Shown piece by piece: positions 24,549 to 35,166 of a stretch of DNA of 64,000 bases. The stretch lies in contig CAXAMN010003069.1 in the NCBI GenBank assembly GCA_963970005.1, forward strand, positions 105,857 to 169,856. Direction: 5' to 3'. Numbering within the stretch: the first letter of the stretch is position 1; every line of letters begins with the position of its first letter. A model generated the notes under the pieces. That model did not search any database. It was given only the letters and a program-made list of their open reading frames with translations, and was not told where the DNA came from. The DNA comes from Durusdinium trenchii (Eukaryota; Sar; Dinophyceae; Suessiales; Symbiodiniaceae). Position numbers and translations under genes: made by a program.

Positions 24549-24620
24549 TTACTAGTAGCGATGCGTAGCTTCTCGTTCCTAGTAGTAAGGCCAGGATCTA
24601 CTATGATCTACTAATAGCAT
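24549..24620 (-). repeat. CTAGTAG modular repeat
   Basis: TTACTAGTAGCGATGCG, TAGCTTCTCGTTCCTAGTAG and TAAGGCCAGGATCTACTA occur in series. The word set matches the other copies. It follows a CT-rich triplet tract at 24290-24430. Confidence 0.75.
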
Positions 24621-24725
24621 TGCAAGCACCTGAGTTGCCTTGATCTCTGCCGCTGTCCCAAGTTTTGCAACGGATAGGCATTGAATGGCATAACCATTGC
24701 TGCGAGGAAGCCAGCAACGAATTTA

Positions 24726-24785
24726 GGCCAGGAGCCCCTAGCAGCTTCTTGCTCCCCCTAGTAGCTTCTTGCTCCTAGTAGTGCC
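24726..24785 (-). repeat. CTAGTAG modular repeat
   Basis: GGCCAGGAGCCCCTAGCAGC, TTCTTGCTCCCCCTAGTAGC and TTCTTGCTCCTAGTAGTG occur in tandem. Confidence 0.75.
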
Positions 24786-24786
24786 A

Positions 24787-26740
24787 CCTGCTCAACCGAT
24801 GACATCCAAGCATCATTGCTCGGATGACCGCCCAAAGCAGCTCCTCTCTATGGTGACCCATTGCCACCTTCAGCCCGTCACCTGAAGATCTGTGCTTTGA
24901 TGTGAAGATCTTAATCTTAGCTTTGGGGGTCAGCTTGGCCTTTCAAGATTTGATTCAAGATCCTCCAGCGAAAAGGACAGGAAATTGCAAGTGTTTGTTG
25001 CGTCTTGTGCCCCCAAACGTGAGAGCATCCACTGTCCAGCCGGGCCAACAATTTGTAACAAGGCATGGGAAACAAGGAGAAACCGCTCGGTGAGGTGGAA
25101 ACCAGACTGGCACATAATTCAATCCCTCGACCAGGCGGAAAGTACCGACCCTCTAAAGCCGAGAAGCTGGTTTCAAAAATCAGTTTCAGCCACTCCTGTT
25201 GCCCAGCGTCAGGTGCTGCAAGAGACTGACGGAGAGGCAACGATTCTGGACGTCGGCAACGCGCCACACGCGCCTCAAGGCTCCTCACACGACAAACGTG
25301 GCTTGTCGTATCCACAAATGGATCTCTATCTGTGTGATTAGAGTCTTGCGCAAGCAGCACAATTAATCATATACCACTCCCCCCACCATGCCACCATAAT
25401 TGAGAGCATTTTCATCGCTTGTTTTGGACTCCCGTCCGGCGCTCGTCCATTGGCGTTTCTGGAATGCTCGCAGGCGTAAGTGGAGTTGTCCGGCGACGAA
25501 ACTCCTGGCCTAACTCCTTAGTCTGACGTTGGACGGCAGGCCCGGAACGTATGCCACAAAGATGCTAACTGTTAACTGGCAGAAACCAAAAGAGCATAAA
25601 GGTCTAAATGATACCAATGTGTTTTTTGAAGTATTCGTCTGAGGCGACCTCTATTGGGCTACAACCACCAGCACCACAAGCACCATTTAGAATTTAGATC
25701 ATTTAGTATGCAAAAAGCCAATTCATCCAGGTCACTGGCATAGATCGAGTGAACTCAAGGAAGGGCTGGCCTCAAAGGGTCAGACTGAGGTACAAGTATA
25801 ACATGTCTGAGTCAGGCTGCAAACACAAGCATAGCGTTGCAAAGGCCAAGGGTTTAACAGGAAACCCTCCAGCCCAACGGAATGACCAAACGAGGATTGG
25901 CTCGGCCATAGGCAGTCTAGACTCTAGACATGTTACCGTGCTCATTCTGCGTCCACTTGTCGAAAGCATTCCCGTTTTTAAGCTTTCGTTCAGTCAGGTC
26001 CCAGCAACTAAGCGGGGCACTGGACACCGGCGAAGCATTTAGAGACTTTGTCGCTCGAAGTTTCTCTTGCCTGAGCAGCTGACTGGCAAAGTCACCAGCA
26101 AGGAATCAGCCAGCAGTCTCGCAATATCTCACGATGATAGTTTTGGTGTGACAAGTCTTTGATCTCCAAGTGTGGTGAGAAAAAGAGTGTGAAACCTCAA
26201 CAATGGCCAGGCCCTAGGCCCTAGGCACCACCCTGTGATCGAAGGCAAAGGCACCAGGTCATCCGTGACCAGTTGGGATGCTGCTCTGCTGCAGCCATGC
26301 CTTTGCAGTTGCAAAGAACAATCGCATGCGGGTCACACAAGCCACAAAGAAAGAAGACAACACTCCTTTCAGCTGCACATGGCTTTGGCAATGGCGAAGT
26401 TACGTTGTTCGCAAGGCAGCTTGTAAAGCGCATTGCGGCACTGGGCCTGTAACTCCGGGCAGGGAGGCTTCGTGTGACGAGGATTCTGTCCAATGTCCCT
26501 TAGATACCGTAAAAGGTACAGAAAGTCATAATTAAGAAACATACCCAGTATATCTCAGTATGCTATTGAAAAGACTTGGTGTGCTATTGCCAGTGATGTG
26601 CCAGGTCGTGTGCTCCATCTGGCAAGCAAGAAGCTTTTTGAGATACAGTAGCCAAAGCACTCCTTGAAGACACATGAACCGCAAAACAGTGACTCCAAAA
26701 GTTGGCAGAGCAGCTTCCAAATAAAGCTCATGTCACTAAT
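24787..26740. other. No confident gene
   Basis: A minus frame at 24917-25360 is open for over 140 codons (VRSLEARVARCRRPESLPL and AGQQEWLKLIFETSF), but overlapping frames on both strands are comparably open and no domain is visible. The remainder shows nothing I can support. Confidence 0.35.
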
Positions 26741-26744
26741 GCTC

Positions 26745-26850
26745 ACTGTATGTCGCCATGGCCTCATCCAAGTCCACTGATTGCTGCATTCTGCAGCCGT
26801 CACGGATCACAATCACATCACGTGCCAGAGGTGCCAACGCGGCTGGTACT
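26745..26850 (-). CDS. Candidate exon, hypothetical protein
   Basis: The minus frame reads PAALAPLARDVIVIRDGC, then RMQQSVDLDEAMATYS, ending at a plausible GT donor (GTGAGC). Composition is protein-like. The exon is short and the family is unknown. Confidence 0.35.
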
Positions 26851-27222
26851 CATGTGGAAACAAACGGTGCTATGGAACCTAAGCTTTAACTTGTCAAATC
26901 ATCTCAAAGAAAACTCCTAAGGGCACCAATCCCGTGAGCAAGGTTACAGTTACAACTACAATACAAAGCAAATCAACAATGCGGTTCAGGTCCCGTGTAG
27001 TGACCTCCGAGCACATCTGACGCATTGAGCTACAGCTGCTGGTGAGTCAGTCAGCTCTCCAACCAAGGTGGCTGTGTCTCATGTTGCCCTCTCTCTATTC
27101 TGTGCAGTCATGTTGGCAATAGGCCTAGTAAGAAGGCAAATACTGCAGGGCTCGGGCAATTGGAGCTGTACCGATTTGATGGGCAAAATTGACTCTCACT
27201 GTCGATTGCAAATGGGTTTTTC

Positions 27223-27286
27223 AGGTTCTTCTGCACGACAAAATGTGGAAACACATCGATGTCTGGTTTCGAGACGATCGGACTGT
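27223..27286 (+). CDS. Candidate plus-strand exon with consensus splice sites
   Basis: A TTTTTCAG acceptor precedes GTTCTTCTG. The frame reads VLLHDKMWKHIDVWFRDDRT and is followed directly by GTAAGT, the standard 5' splice site. If real it is the only well-formed plus-strand exon in the window. The neighbouring segment at 27149-27184 (LGQLELYRFDG) may be the preceding exon, but its donor is unclear. Confidence 0.3.
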
Positions 27287-27739
27287 AAGTCCACTACTTT
27301 GCAACGTTTCTTGGCTCGGTGCCCTGAGCAGGTCCAAGGACACTGTCGCTGGGAAGCCATCCTAAGATCCCAAACTGTGCAAGATTGACCGCTTCAAAGT
27401 GAATATACTTGCAGTACTTGCATACTTCCAAGTCATCAGGCCGACAACAGGAACCAGAACAATGGCAAGGACAGGCACTGTTGAGCCTGATGAGCTTTGG
27501 GACTGTCAGATCAGGAGATATTGGCCATACGATTGGGGTGAGGTGGGGCTGAAGTGAACTGCCCACAGCCAAGGCCCCAGCCAAGCTGGACAGAAAACGT
27601 GAGAGGCTCACCGTGGCGTTCTTTGCACCACCTTGGCGTTCTTCTGTTACGACCCACAAGGGCGGAACATCGCGGAACTGCCATGTGAATAAAGTTCATG
27701 TGGGGGTTGTCCAACAAAGCTCTTCTTTTTCAGCTTGTA

Positions 27740-28090
27740 TCGCCGGCCTTTCGCGGTCCTTTCGCGTTTGCAGAAAAACCACAGGTATTCCTTTCGCGCA
27801 TTGTGATAAGCTTGTTCCATTGCGCTGAGTTCACAGTGTTTGGGATATATATATATATCTAAACAAAGGTTTCAAGGCCATGGATGGGCAGATGCCCTTC
27901 CAGGCAATGCGCCCTTTCGCGGGCCTACCGCCGGCCTTTCGCGGCCCTTTCGCGAAAATCCGTGTTTCTGTTCGGGAAAAGGATGGTAATTTTATGCACA
28001 TTGTATGTTATAAGTCTGGTTGGCACATGTCTTTCGCCGTCCTATCGCCGGCCTTTCGCGGACTGCAGTTTCCCTTTCGCGACATGTATG
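27740..28090. repeat. CTTTCGCG-containing repeat cluster
   Basis: The phrase GCCGGCCTTTCGCGG occurs near 27743, 27930 and 28048, and CCTTTCGCG or CTTTCGCC occurs several more times between. The half-site TTCGCGAA is palindromic in places. The plus frame translates to repeated PAFRG motifs, which I regard as a by-product of the repeat, although a repeat peptide cannot be excluded. Confidence 0.7.
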
Positions 28091-28159
28091 TTTTAACATT
28101 TCATCTAAATTCCTTCACTGGCAATAACGGACGGCCCTCATGTGCACATCTGCCCATCT

Positions 28160-29310
28160 CATAGCCATGTTCGAAAGCCACACTGTACTGCATCAGTGCA
28201 AATGTGAATGCAACCTACCACGCACTTTTTGGGCCGGCCCAAGTTACAAGTTCGCTTAGCGTTGGTACACGTGTGATCGGGCGGTGAGATATGAATTGGT
28301 GGTTGGAAGTTGGCCGTATTTATAAACAACATTAAACAACTAAATAAATAAACAAACTGCTCAGGTCCAGGCCGACTCCCAGACGAGCCACCTAGGTAAT
28401 TTAGCGTTTGGACGGAGCGCATGGGGCATGTGTTGGCCCATCACTGGGCAAAGCACACAGGCGTTTTGCTTGCTTGTGTTTTGAGGAGGGCATAGGAGGG
28501 CCATTGCTTGCATGTGATTTGAGACCGGTCCGCTAAGGCACACGGGCGCACCATGTTCGGATCACGGTAATCTGCAATCAACATCAATTAAACCCAGCTG
28601 GCAACGATTGTCTGCCAAAGCCGTGTGACGTTGTAGGTGACCGCGTCTGAGAGCTGCTCAAAAATGAAGTTCGTCCTGGGGTGGCTGCACGAAAGGGTCT
28701 ATGACGTGAATGAACACCTCCCCAAGAAATGCATGTTGTTCTACATTGGAACCAGCTGGGGGTGACAAGACATATGTATACATATGTTCCATCACGACAA
28801 GGAGCTTAGTAGATTAGTAGATCCAAAATGATCCAAAGACGAGAGAAACAGTAACATGTGCATCAATGTACTTGAATGGCTGGGCCACCGCACAGCTGAC
28901 TCAGTGTATCAGCCTCTGGCGCCCCAAAGCCAGAGTCCAGACTTCCAGAAACCAGATATATTGGGTCACACTCAGCATGTCTCAGTGTATTCATCACTAA
29001 AGCTGCTAAAGGTCAGGGATGGCAAGGCGCCAAAATCCCGCAAAATACACAAGAAAATGCGTCGACAAGCTGAAAATTCTCTAGAGGCTTGAACCACTTG
29101 AATTCAAAGAAGTCTCAGACATCACAAGCCAAGTCTGCCAAGGCCCCCGCTGCTGTCAGGACAGTGGCTGCTGCGCCAGCGCCACCTCGGGATTCTCTGC
29201 AAAACGCCATTCCCGCTGTTGACGCGTTTCAGATGTTTCAGCTTCATGCCACACAAATGATGGCGACTGTCAAGCCGCCGATGTCCGCTACGATCCGAAC
29301 TGTCAGCGTG
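28160..29310. other. No recognisable gene
   Basis: Open frames are short and without domain features on either strand. Nothing else was seen. Confidence 0.4.
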
Positions 29311-29312
29311 GT

Positions 29313-30600
29313 TTATGGAGTTTGCCATTGCCTAGGAAGAAGCATCGCAAAGTCCACTTGGACACTCTGCAAGTGCTGAAGGCGAGCAAGCGACCACGAA
29401 ATACCGTCCAATATCCTCCAGCATCTCAGTAACTGGCTGACAAATGTTGCTCCACCACCTGTCGCATCAGCCAACGAAAAGTGATGGGTGACGCAGTTTG
29501 ACGCACGGAATGCAAAGCATTCAAGATATTCCAGCTGAAGATACATAGAAGCCCCCACGAACCTGCCTCCAGCAGGCTCCCATCACCATATGCATTGAGG
29601 TCCTGAAGCAGGAACTTCAGCTCCAGAAGCAGATCTTGCATCCTCGCTCTCGTGGACAGAGAAAATTTGGAAGCTGTGTGTTATCTTTCAGCCTGTTAGC
29701 CTTTCAGCCGCATCCGCCCCCGCAAATGACTCCACCCATCTTCAAGGCAACCAGAACGATCCAAACCATCGCGACTGGGCTCACAACGACAACGATGAAC
29801 CGAAACAAATCACGTGCACGATCAGCTTCCCAGGCCTTCCGATGGCTTCCTTTGGCTTAGCAGCTGCCTGTGATATACTGTATATATATATATATATGTA
29901 TATGTGTGTGTGATATGTATATGTCGCCCGACTTTCATTCTAACTACTGACACAAGGGCACTAAAACATCTGAACTGAGTTGCACCACGCCGCTGGTTAG
30001 AAGCAGCGTTCCGCTTCAAAAATGCAGTGGGGTGCCTGCTCGGTGCATATGATGGCCGTAGCTGCAGCTTGGAGGCTATCCAGCACTGCCAACACACGCT
30101 CGCCTAAATTGGACTGGAGATTTGGGATCGCCCTGGTAAATCAGCAATCTGGGCAGCTAAGTCCCAGCACATCAAACAAAACAGGATGACCGCAAGGCGC
30201 TATGCCCGGACAAACAGCTGCCATCTATGTGTATATATATATATATATTACGAGTACCTTTTGACGAGTGAACTGAGGTTCGCGCAAAACAAAGCTCGTC
30301 GGTGGCGAGCCGCGTAGCCGCTGAAACGCTGATAGACCTCACAAGGACCGCAAAATACCGCAAAGCATCCTGCCAAGAGTGGCTTTCAGAGCCACAAAGT
30401 GGAGCAGTATTGTATGACTTTCGCAGGCGCGAAAAGAAAGTCCAACTTGCCAAACGCAAATCCAAGACCAAGGCATCAGTGGTGGCATTCTTGCAGATCC
30501 CAATCACTTGAGCAGTGAAATCGTGGAGATGACGGAAGGTCTCGGAGATAACCTTACGAAAGGTGGTGATGGGATACCATACACAGCACGCGTTGTGCGA
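29313..30600 (-). CDS. Candidate multi-exon hypothetical gene
   Basis: Minus-strand segments with coding character are as follows. 30250-30590 reads FRKVISETFRHLHDFTAQ, TDALVLDLRLASWTFFSRL and ATRLATDELCFARTSVHS. 30000-30093 reads VLAVLDSLQAAATAIICTEQ and PHCIFEAER. 29560-29641 reads MQDLLLELKFLLQDLNAYG. 29340-29430 reads SWSLARLQHLQSVQVDF. They are helical and Leu-rich with no recognised family. A TATA/TG run at 29877-29925 lies between segments. Joins are not resolved. Confidence 0.35.
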
Positions 30601-31064
30601 CGTTGTGTGGTCAAACTCCATACCCCATAGGATCACCACCCACACCCAGCAGCCACCATCAAATCCATCCTTTGCCATGCATCATCCCCGCACACTTTGT
30701 TCGTTTTGGGGTCCTTGCAGCCTTCTTGTTTGCATCTTGCGTGCAGCTGAAGCCTGCGACCAGGAAAGGACTTGTCCCTTGCCTATGCCATCCCGACCCG
30801 ATAAACTGAAGAAATAAACCTCCCAACCTGCAGCCTTGATGACAAAGGCCGCCCACCTTAGCCAAATCAGAATGGTCTATGCCTATGCTTTGTCCTCTTC
30901 GGGTCGGGTACAAACACGGCCAGTAGCTCTGCTGAATGAGCGGGTACAAGTCCCAAACCAGGCCACACACAGTCGACGCACCATGGCCCTTGGCCCAGGA
31001 GTATTGGAACATGGAATGACGTGCTTCTGCGTATCCAAAAAGCACACTTTCATGAAAGGAGTCT

Positions 31065-31250
31065 GAACGCTTCTGAGTATGCATCCGCCATGGGGCTGCC
31101 CAAGTGGGCTCCCAATTGAGCGCCAATAGGCATCAGCTCAGCTGCAGGAATCTGCCAACTGGTAGGAAATTCGTCACCATCCGAAACCGTTGCATCTGCT
31201 TGAATCTCCTCTTGTTTGAGGGGTGCTTGGCATTGGCAAAGTCTTGAGTT
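31065..31250 (-). CDS. Candidate exon, hypothetical protein
   Basis: The minus frame reads PLKQEEIQADATVSDGDEF, then PTSWQIPAAELMPIGAQL and GAHLGSPMADAYSEAF. The acidic start and Pro/Ala-rich body look coding. It lies between the WD-repeat exon at 31.6 kb and the segments at 30 kb, so it may be part of the same gene. Confidence 0.35.
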
Positions 31251-31604
31251 GTGATGACTCATACTAATCCAGCTATGTATATAACTGGTTCTTAAATATC
31301 TGGGTGCCAAGTCATGTTTTGCCGGCAAAGCTGAGAGCAGAGTGTTTGTCAACAAACAGTTTCCCTGATTCAGCCCTGACTGAACTGCTCACTCACTCGC
31401 TCACACACTCCCTCTCCCTGACATGAAATCTCCTGAATCCCTGCACCAAGAGTCTCATTCTCGAAAACAATCCAAGTTTTGCTGCCGTACTTATGTGCAT
31501 GCTTGTAAGTTCTTGTCACATGCAAATAAATAAGAACACGGAGCGCTGGACAGCCGCCATTTTGTGGTCTGCGCTTCAGTCTCTTCCTCCTCTTCTAGCT
31601 CCAG

Positions 31605-31672
31605 CGAGCGCCACTGCGCAAAGCAGACCGAGTTCACAGCATCAGTATGACCTTCCAAGGTCCGCACACATC
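31605..31672 (-). CDS. Single WD40-repeat exon
   Basis: After a TTGTGTCAG acceptor the minus frame reads CVRTLEGHTDAVNSVCF, the typical first half of a WD40 blade (L-x-GH-x-x-x-V-x-x-V). The frame then runs into a Glu-rich stretch past a likely donor. The rest of the blade (the WD dipeptide) was not found nearby, so this is a fragment or one exon of a gene with long introns. Confidence 0.5.
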
Positions 31673-31969
31673 CTGACACAACCAAAAGAGTCAAAAATGC
31701 ACTTCACAACCACAGCTTGTGATGCCAGACAGGGTCTGAACCCAGTTGATTTCTTTTTGCTGACTGGACCAGTGAAATAAAGAACCTCAGCCAGGTGCCA
31801 CCTGGACTTTTGTTTTGGTCACCAGGCCGTCAGACCAGACTGGCTGGACGATGCTGGACGTAGTTCGAGCGAGGTTGAGCGAGGTTCAGAATGAACTAAA
31901 ACACTTCAATATGTGCCTTGCTGCCAGTTCGTTTGTATTTACAATTTACGGGAATGTGTTAATGTAACA

Positions 31970-32050
31970 AAAATAATGTGTAATATATACAGTATATATA
32001 TATGTGTGTGTGTGTTGACGTATACGTGCGTGTGTGTGTGTGTGTCCACA
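31970..32050. repeat. TATA and TG microsatellites
   Basis: TATATATATGTGTGTGTGT followed by a second (GT)n run lies directly upstream of the 191-bp duplicated block. Confidence 0.75.
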
Positions 32051-32074
32051 CCTGTGCCTAAGGTTTTGAGTCAC

Positions 32075-32265
32075 CAGCATATGCGGATATCTGGCCTGAT
32101 CAGCCAGACGTACCTGCCAAGATTTGAACTGTTGAATAAGCTGTCTATTTCTGTGCTTTGCAGTAAGCGGCTAGTCTTCCTCGCCTTTCGGTTCGTGCAC
32201 CTTTCAGTTTCTTCAAGTCAAGGGGGACTTCATTCTGATCCTAGCTCTTGCGAGCAACCATCTAA
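32075..32265 (+). repeat. 191-bp direct repeat, copy 1
   Basis: The block from CAGCATATGCGGATATCTGG to GCGAGCAACCATCTAA recurs almost identically at 33539-33735. The only clear differences are a small insertion (GTCGG in copy 2), and CAGCC/CAGTC and GCAG/GAAG substitutions. The flanking phrase CACACCTGTGCCTAAGG also occurs before both. Confidence 0.9.
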
Positions 32266-33206
32266 ATGTTTTCGCCACAGAGTCCCACTGAGGGCTGTGG
32301 TGTGACCCCCATCGAGGGGCGCTGCATGTGCATAGACCCAGATCCTAGGGGATCCTTTCCGATTCTTCCGTCTTTGCTTTGGGACTTCGTTCTGCAACCC
32401 CCTTGATTGCCTGTTATGCACGATACCACTGATACTATGCCGCAGGGCTCACTGAGACTTACGCTCCAGTCAGGATTTGATGAGAAGTGTGAAACGTGTC
32501 TCAACACTTTGTACAAAACACAGTGTTTTTAAACGTACTTCGTTTTTAGACTTCACTGGCAGGGCTTTTCACAGGCAGGGTTTTTCTTGCGCAGTCTTCA
32601 TGTCTAAGTAATCACCGAAGGCACTTGTGAGCGACTTCCAGTTGCATGTACTTGTCGTTTTCTTGGGTTCTTACTCTCTTGCTGTTGCTTTTCGTTTCTT
32701 GAGGCCTTTCTTTAGGTTCCAGGTGTTTTTCAGAAATGGGTCCGCCGTCCCCATAATCGGCTTAAATGTCAACGATGACTGCCTTCGAGCCACCCCTCCC
32801 TGCCCCAGGCCTCCGTTGCTATCCCACCCGCTATTTAGGGTTATAGCAGGAAATCGCACTCAAGACACTTGTGTGTTGGTGCCTTTCCTTCTATTTCTCC
32901 TGTCCTACCTCTAGCTACCCGGGCGGTATAAGACCAAAGTCCCGCTCGCTAACTTCTGCACGTATTGTAACTAGTGGGCCTCGTAACTACACCTATCTTT
33001 CTTTCTTGCCCTCTTAGTCTGCTTTTGTTTTGCTTTCTTTGTCTGTCTTTCTAAGGCTTTTTTAGGTGGCTAGTAATTTTTCCGCAGCGCCAATATTGGC
33101 GCTATGTGTACAAAGCTATGTGTACAAAGTTGTGTACAAAGAGCGCACTGATTACGGCCTTGTGTTTGTGCATGTATCCACACATGTGCTGAAGGCTTTG
33201 CGTCAC

Positions 33207-33445
33207 AAACGACGCTACTAGGGGCTTCTGGCATCGCTACTAGGAGCAAGGACGGTACTACTAGGGGCCTCTGCCCGTTCTACGGGAGTAAGGACGCTAC
33301 TAGGGGCTCCTGGCCTCGCTACTAGTTTGCAAGCAGGGGAGCGCGCGCCGAGTACGGCTTCGTGTGTGTGTCCACACCTGTGCCTAAGGTTTTGAGTCAC
33401 AAAGGACGCTACTAGGGGCCCCTGGTTCCGCTACTAATGGTATCG
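33207..33445 (+). repeat. CTAGTAG-type modular repeat
   Basis: GACGCTACTAGGGGC(T/C) occurs four times, alternating with CTCGCTACTAG, GCTACTAGGAGCAAGGAC and similar words. It sits between two copies of CCACAC(C/A)TGTGC..AAGG, consistent with insertion into or expansion within the duplicated repeat region. Confidence 0.8.
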
Positions 33446-33538
33446 CTATTAGCGCGCAGCTTGTCAATTTTCAACACGTTCACTAACCAGCAGGGGGGCC
33501 ATCCATGTGCTGTGAGCGATGGTCCAACGAAGCGGCCA

Positions 33539-33735
33539 CAGCATATGCGGATATCTGGCCTGATCAGTCAGACGTACCTGCCAAGATTGTCGGTTGAACT
33601 GTTGAATAAGCTGTCTATTTCTGTGCTTTGAAGTAAGCGGCTAGTCTTCCTCGCCTTTCGGTTCGTGCACCTTTCAGTTTCTTCAAGTCAAGGGGGACTT
33701 CATTCTGATCCTAGCTCTTGCGAGCAACCATCTAA
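33539..33735 (+). repeat. 191-bp direct repeat, copy 2
   Basis: Near-identical to 32075-32265. The two copies are 1.46 kb apart in the same orientation, which indicates a recent segmental or element duplication. Confidence 0.9.
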
Positions 33736-33746
33736 GTGTGTGTGTA

Positions 33747-34108
33747 CTTTGGAGTCACCAGGTTCCTTTCGGAATGTTTGTTTTGACTTTTAAGCAGGGG
33801 GTGCCAGAGCACAGTGGAAACTGCACCCAACGAAGCTATCCACCTGTGCTGGAAGCAGAGGCTGATCAGCTCTGTGTACCTGCTTGAATTTTAACATTTG
33901 CCGAGATGTTTGGTAATGGGCTAATTGCATTTCGCAGACATGCACGTCACGCCGTCATCTGTCGGTTCGATTTCGACTTGAGCTTTTGGCCCCTTCTCCT
34001 TTTGAAGTCCTCCAGGTTCCATAGGGTTTTCTTGGACTGTTCAGGATTTGGGAACCCAGGTTGGCGCGTGGCAACCGCTTTCCAATCAGTACGCATAATC
34101 TCAAGTGT
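33747..34108 (+). repeat. Diverged dispersed repeat, copy 2
   Basis: This is the partner of 4657-5036, with the same ordered words, including TTGGAGTCACCAGGTTCCTTT, CCAACGAAGCTAT, TGTACCTGC and GGCGCGTGGCAACCGC. A TG microsatellite follows. It directly abuts the 191-bp repeat, so the two may be parts of one longer element. Confidence 0.6.
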
Positions 34109-34189
34109 GTGTGTGTGTGTCTGTATCTCTATAATCGATAAATAGATTAGACATAAGTGATGTGCATACTGTACACTCAATCTACTATA

Positions 34190-35160
34190 AGAATTCTATT
34201 AACTGACATTAACTGACATAAGTGTACAAATATCCGGCGGCGTTCTTTTTCATATGGCGGGTGGTCTCTTGTGAAGACCTCATTGATTTTGTCTAGGTTT
34301 TTTTCTAACATTTGTTTTTAGAAACCTTTGTGGGGTGAGGCCCAAGAGCTCTTTTATTGCCCGGTGACGAACGTCACCCACCACTTGGACCCCGGCCCCC
34401 CCACCAACAACCATGCATCACATCAACCATGCACCAGCAAATCCACAACACGTCGCATCCCTACTGTCGCAGCCGCAACCGTAAACCTGCACAAACTTCG
34501 GAAATGGCTTGGCACCCCGTGAAACCCGCGCACCACAGAGAAGGACAGGAAACCGACAAAAAAACACGCGCGAAACGACCAGGTGGCTTCACAACGACCA
34601 GCAAAGACTGCCAAAAAACGCGCCAAATGAACACCGCTGCAAATCACGCGCGCCTTGAGCGAACCCATCTGCATATAAACCATAAAAACTATATACCTGA
34701 GAATACCTGAGAAGAGGGAAACGAATGCCAGTGGAAGTTTACACGTCCCCGAGGAGTTCCCGACAAAACCCCTGAGACCGGTTGCACCCTCCTTCCGCCC
34801 CTGCTTTGGTCGTCGAAGGTAGGGTAGTGCTTGGGCTAAAACACTAGGCGCTATAGGATTTCGGTACAAGTAATTAGATGTACGTGCCTCCCCCAACCCC
34901 CCAATTATATATATATATGTCTTGCCCTTCCGCCTGCAGCTGACGTGCCCTTTTCTGGGGCACACGTGGATCTGTTGTTGGCCGTCTTGGCCGAGGTGCA
35001 GCTGGAAGCAGGCATGGGCATTCAAATGGCAATGTGTATGGCTTTGACAACACAGTGAATTTTTGACGGAGGTCTGAATCTGACCACGCAGTGATTTTGA
35101 CGGAGGTCTGAATCCACTCTTACTAGTACCAAACTTCCCAAGCTTCCTAGAGCAGTGCAG
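34190..35160. other. No recognisable gene; 3' flank of the retroelement
   Basis: A long minus frame (34423-35166) exists but is Cys/Phe/Arg-rich without domain features. A 19-bp phrase (TTTGACGGAGGTCTGAATC) occurs twice, at about 35063-35081 and 35097-35115. A TATA run lies at 34906-34919. Confidence 0.4.
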
Positions 35161-35166
35161 TTCCAA

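Noticed and set aside
27880-28164. Plus frame with repeated PAFRG as a repeat peptide gene
   Set aside because: The peptide repeat follows directly from the DNA repeat and the frame has no signal peptide or splice context. Kept as a repeat only.
30659-31126. Minus frame of 155 codons as a separate gene
   Set aside because: It overlaps the better candidate exon at 31065-31250 in another frame and lacks domain features.
34423-35166. Long minus-strand frame of 247 codons
   Set aside because: Composition is Cys/Phe/Arg-rich without domains, it covers a TATA microsatellite (reads YIYII) and a duplicated 19-bp word, and a plus frame is also open. Likely chance.
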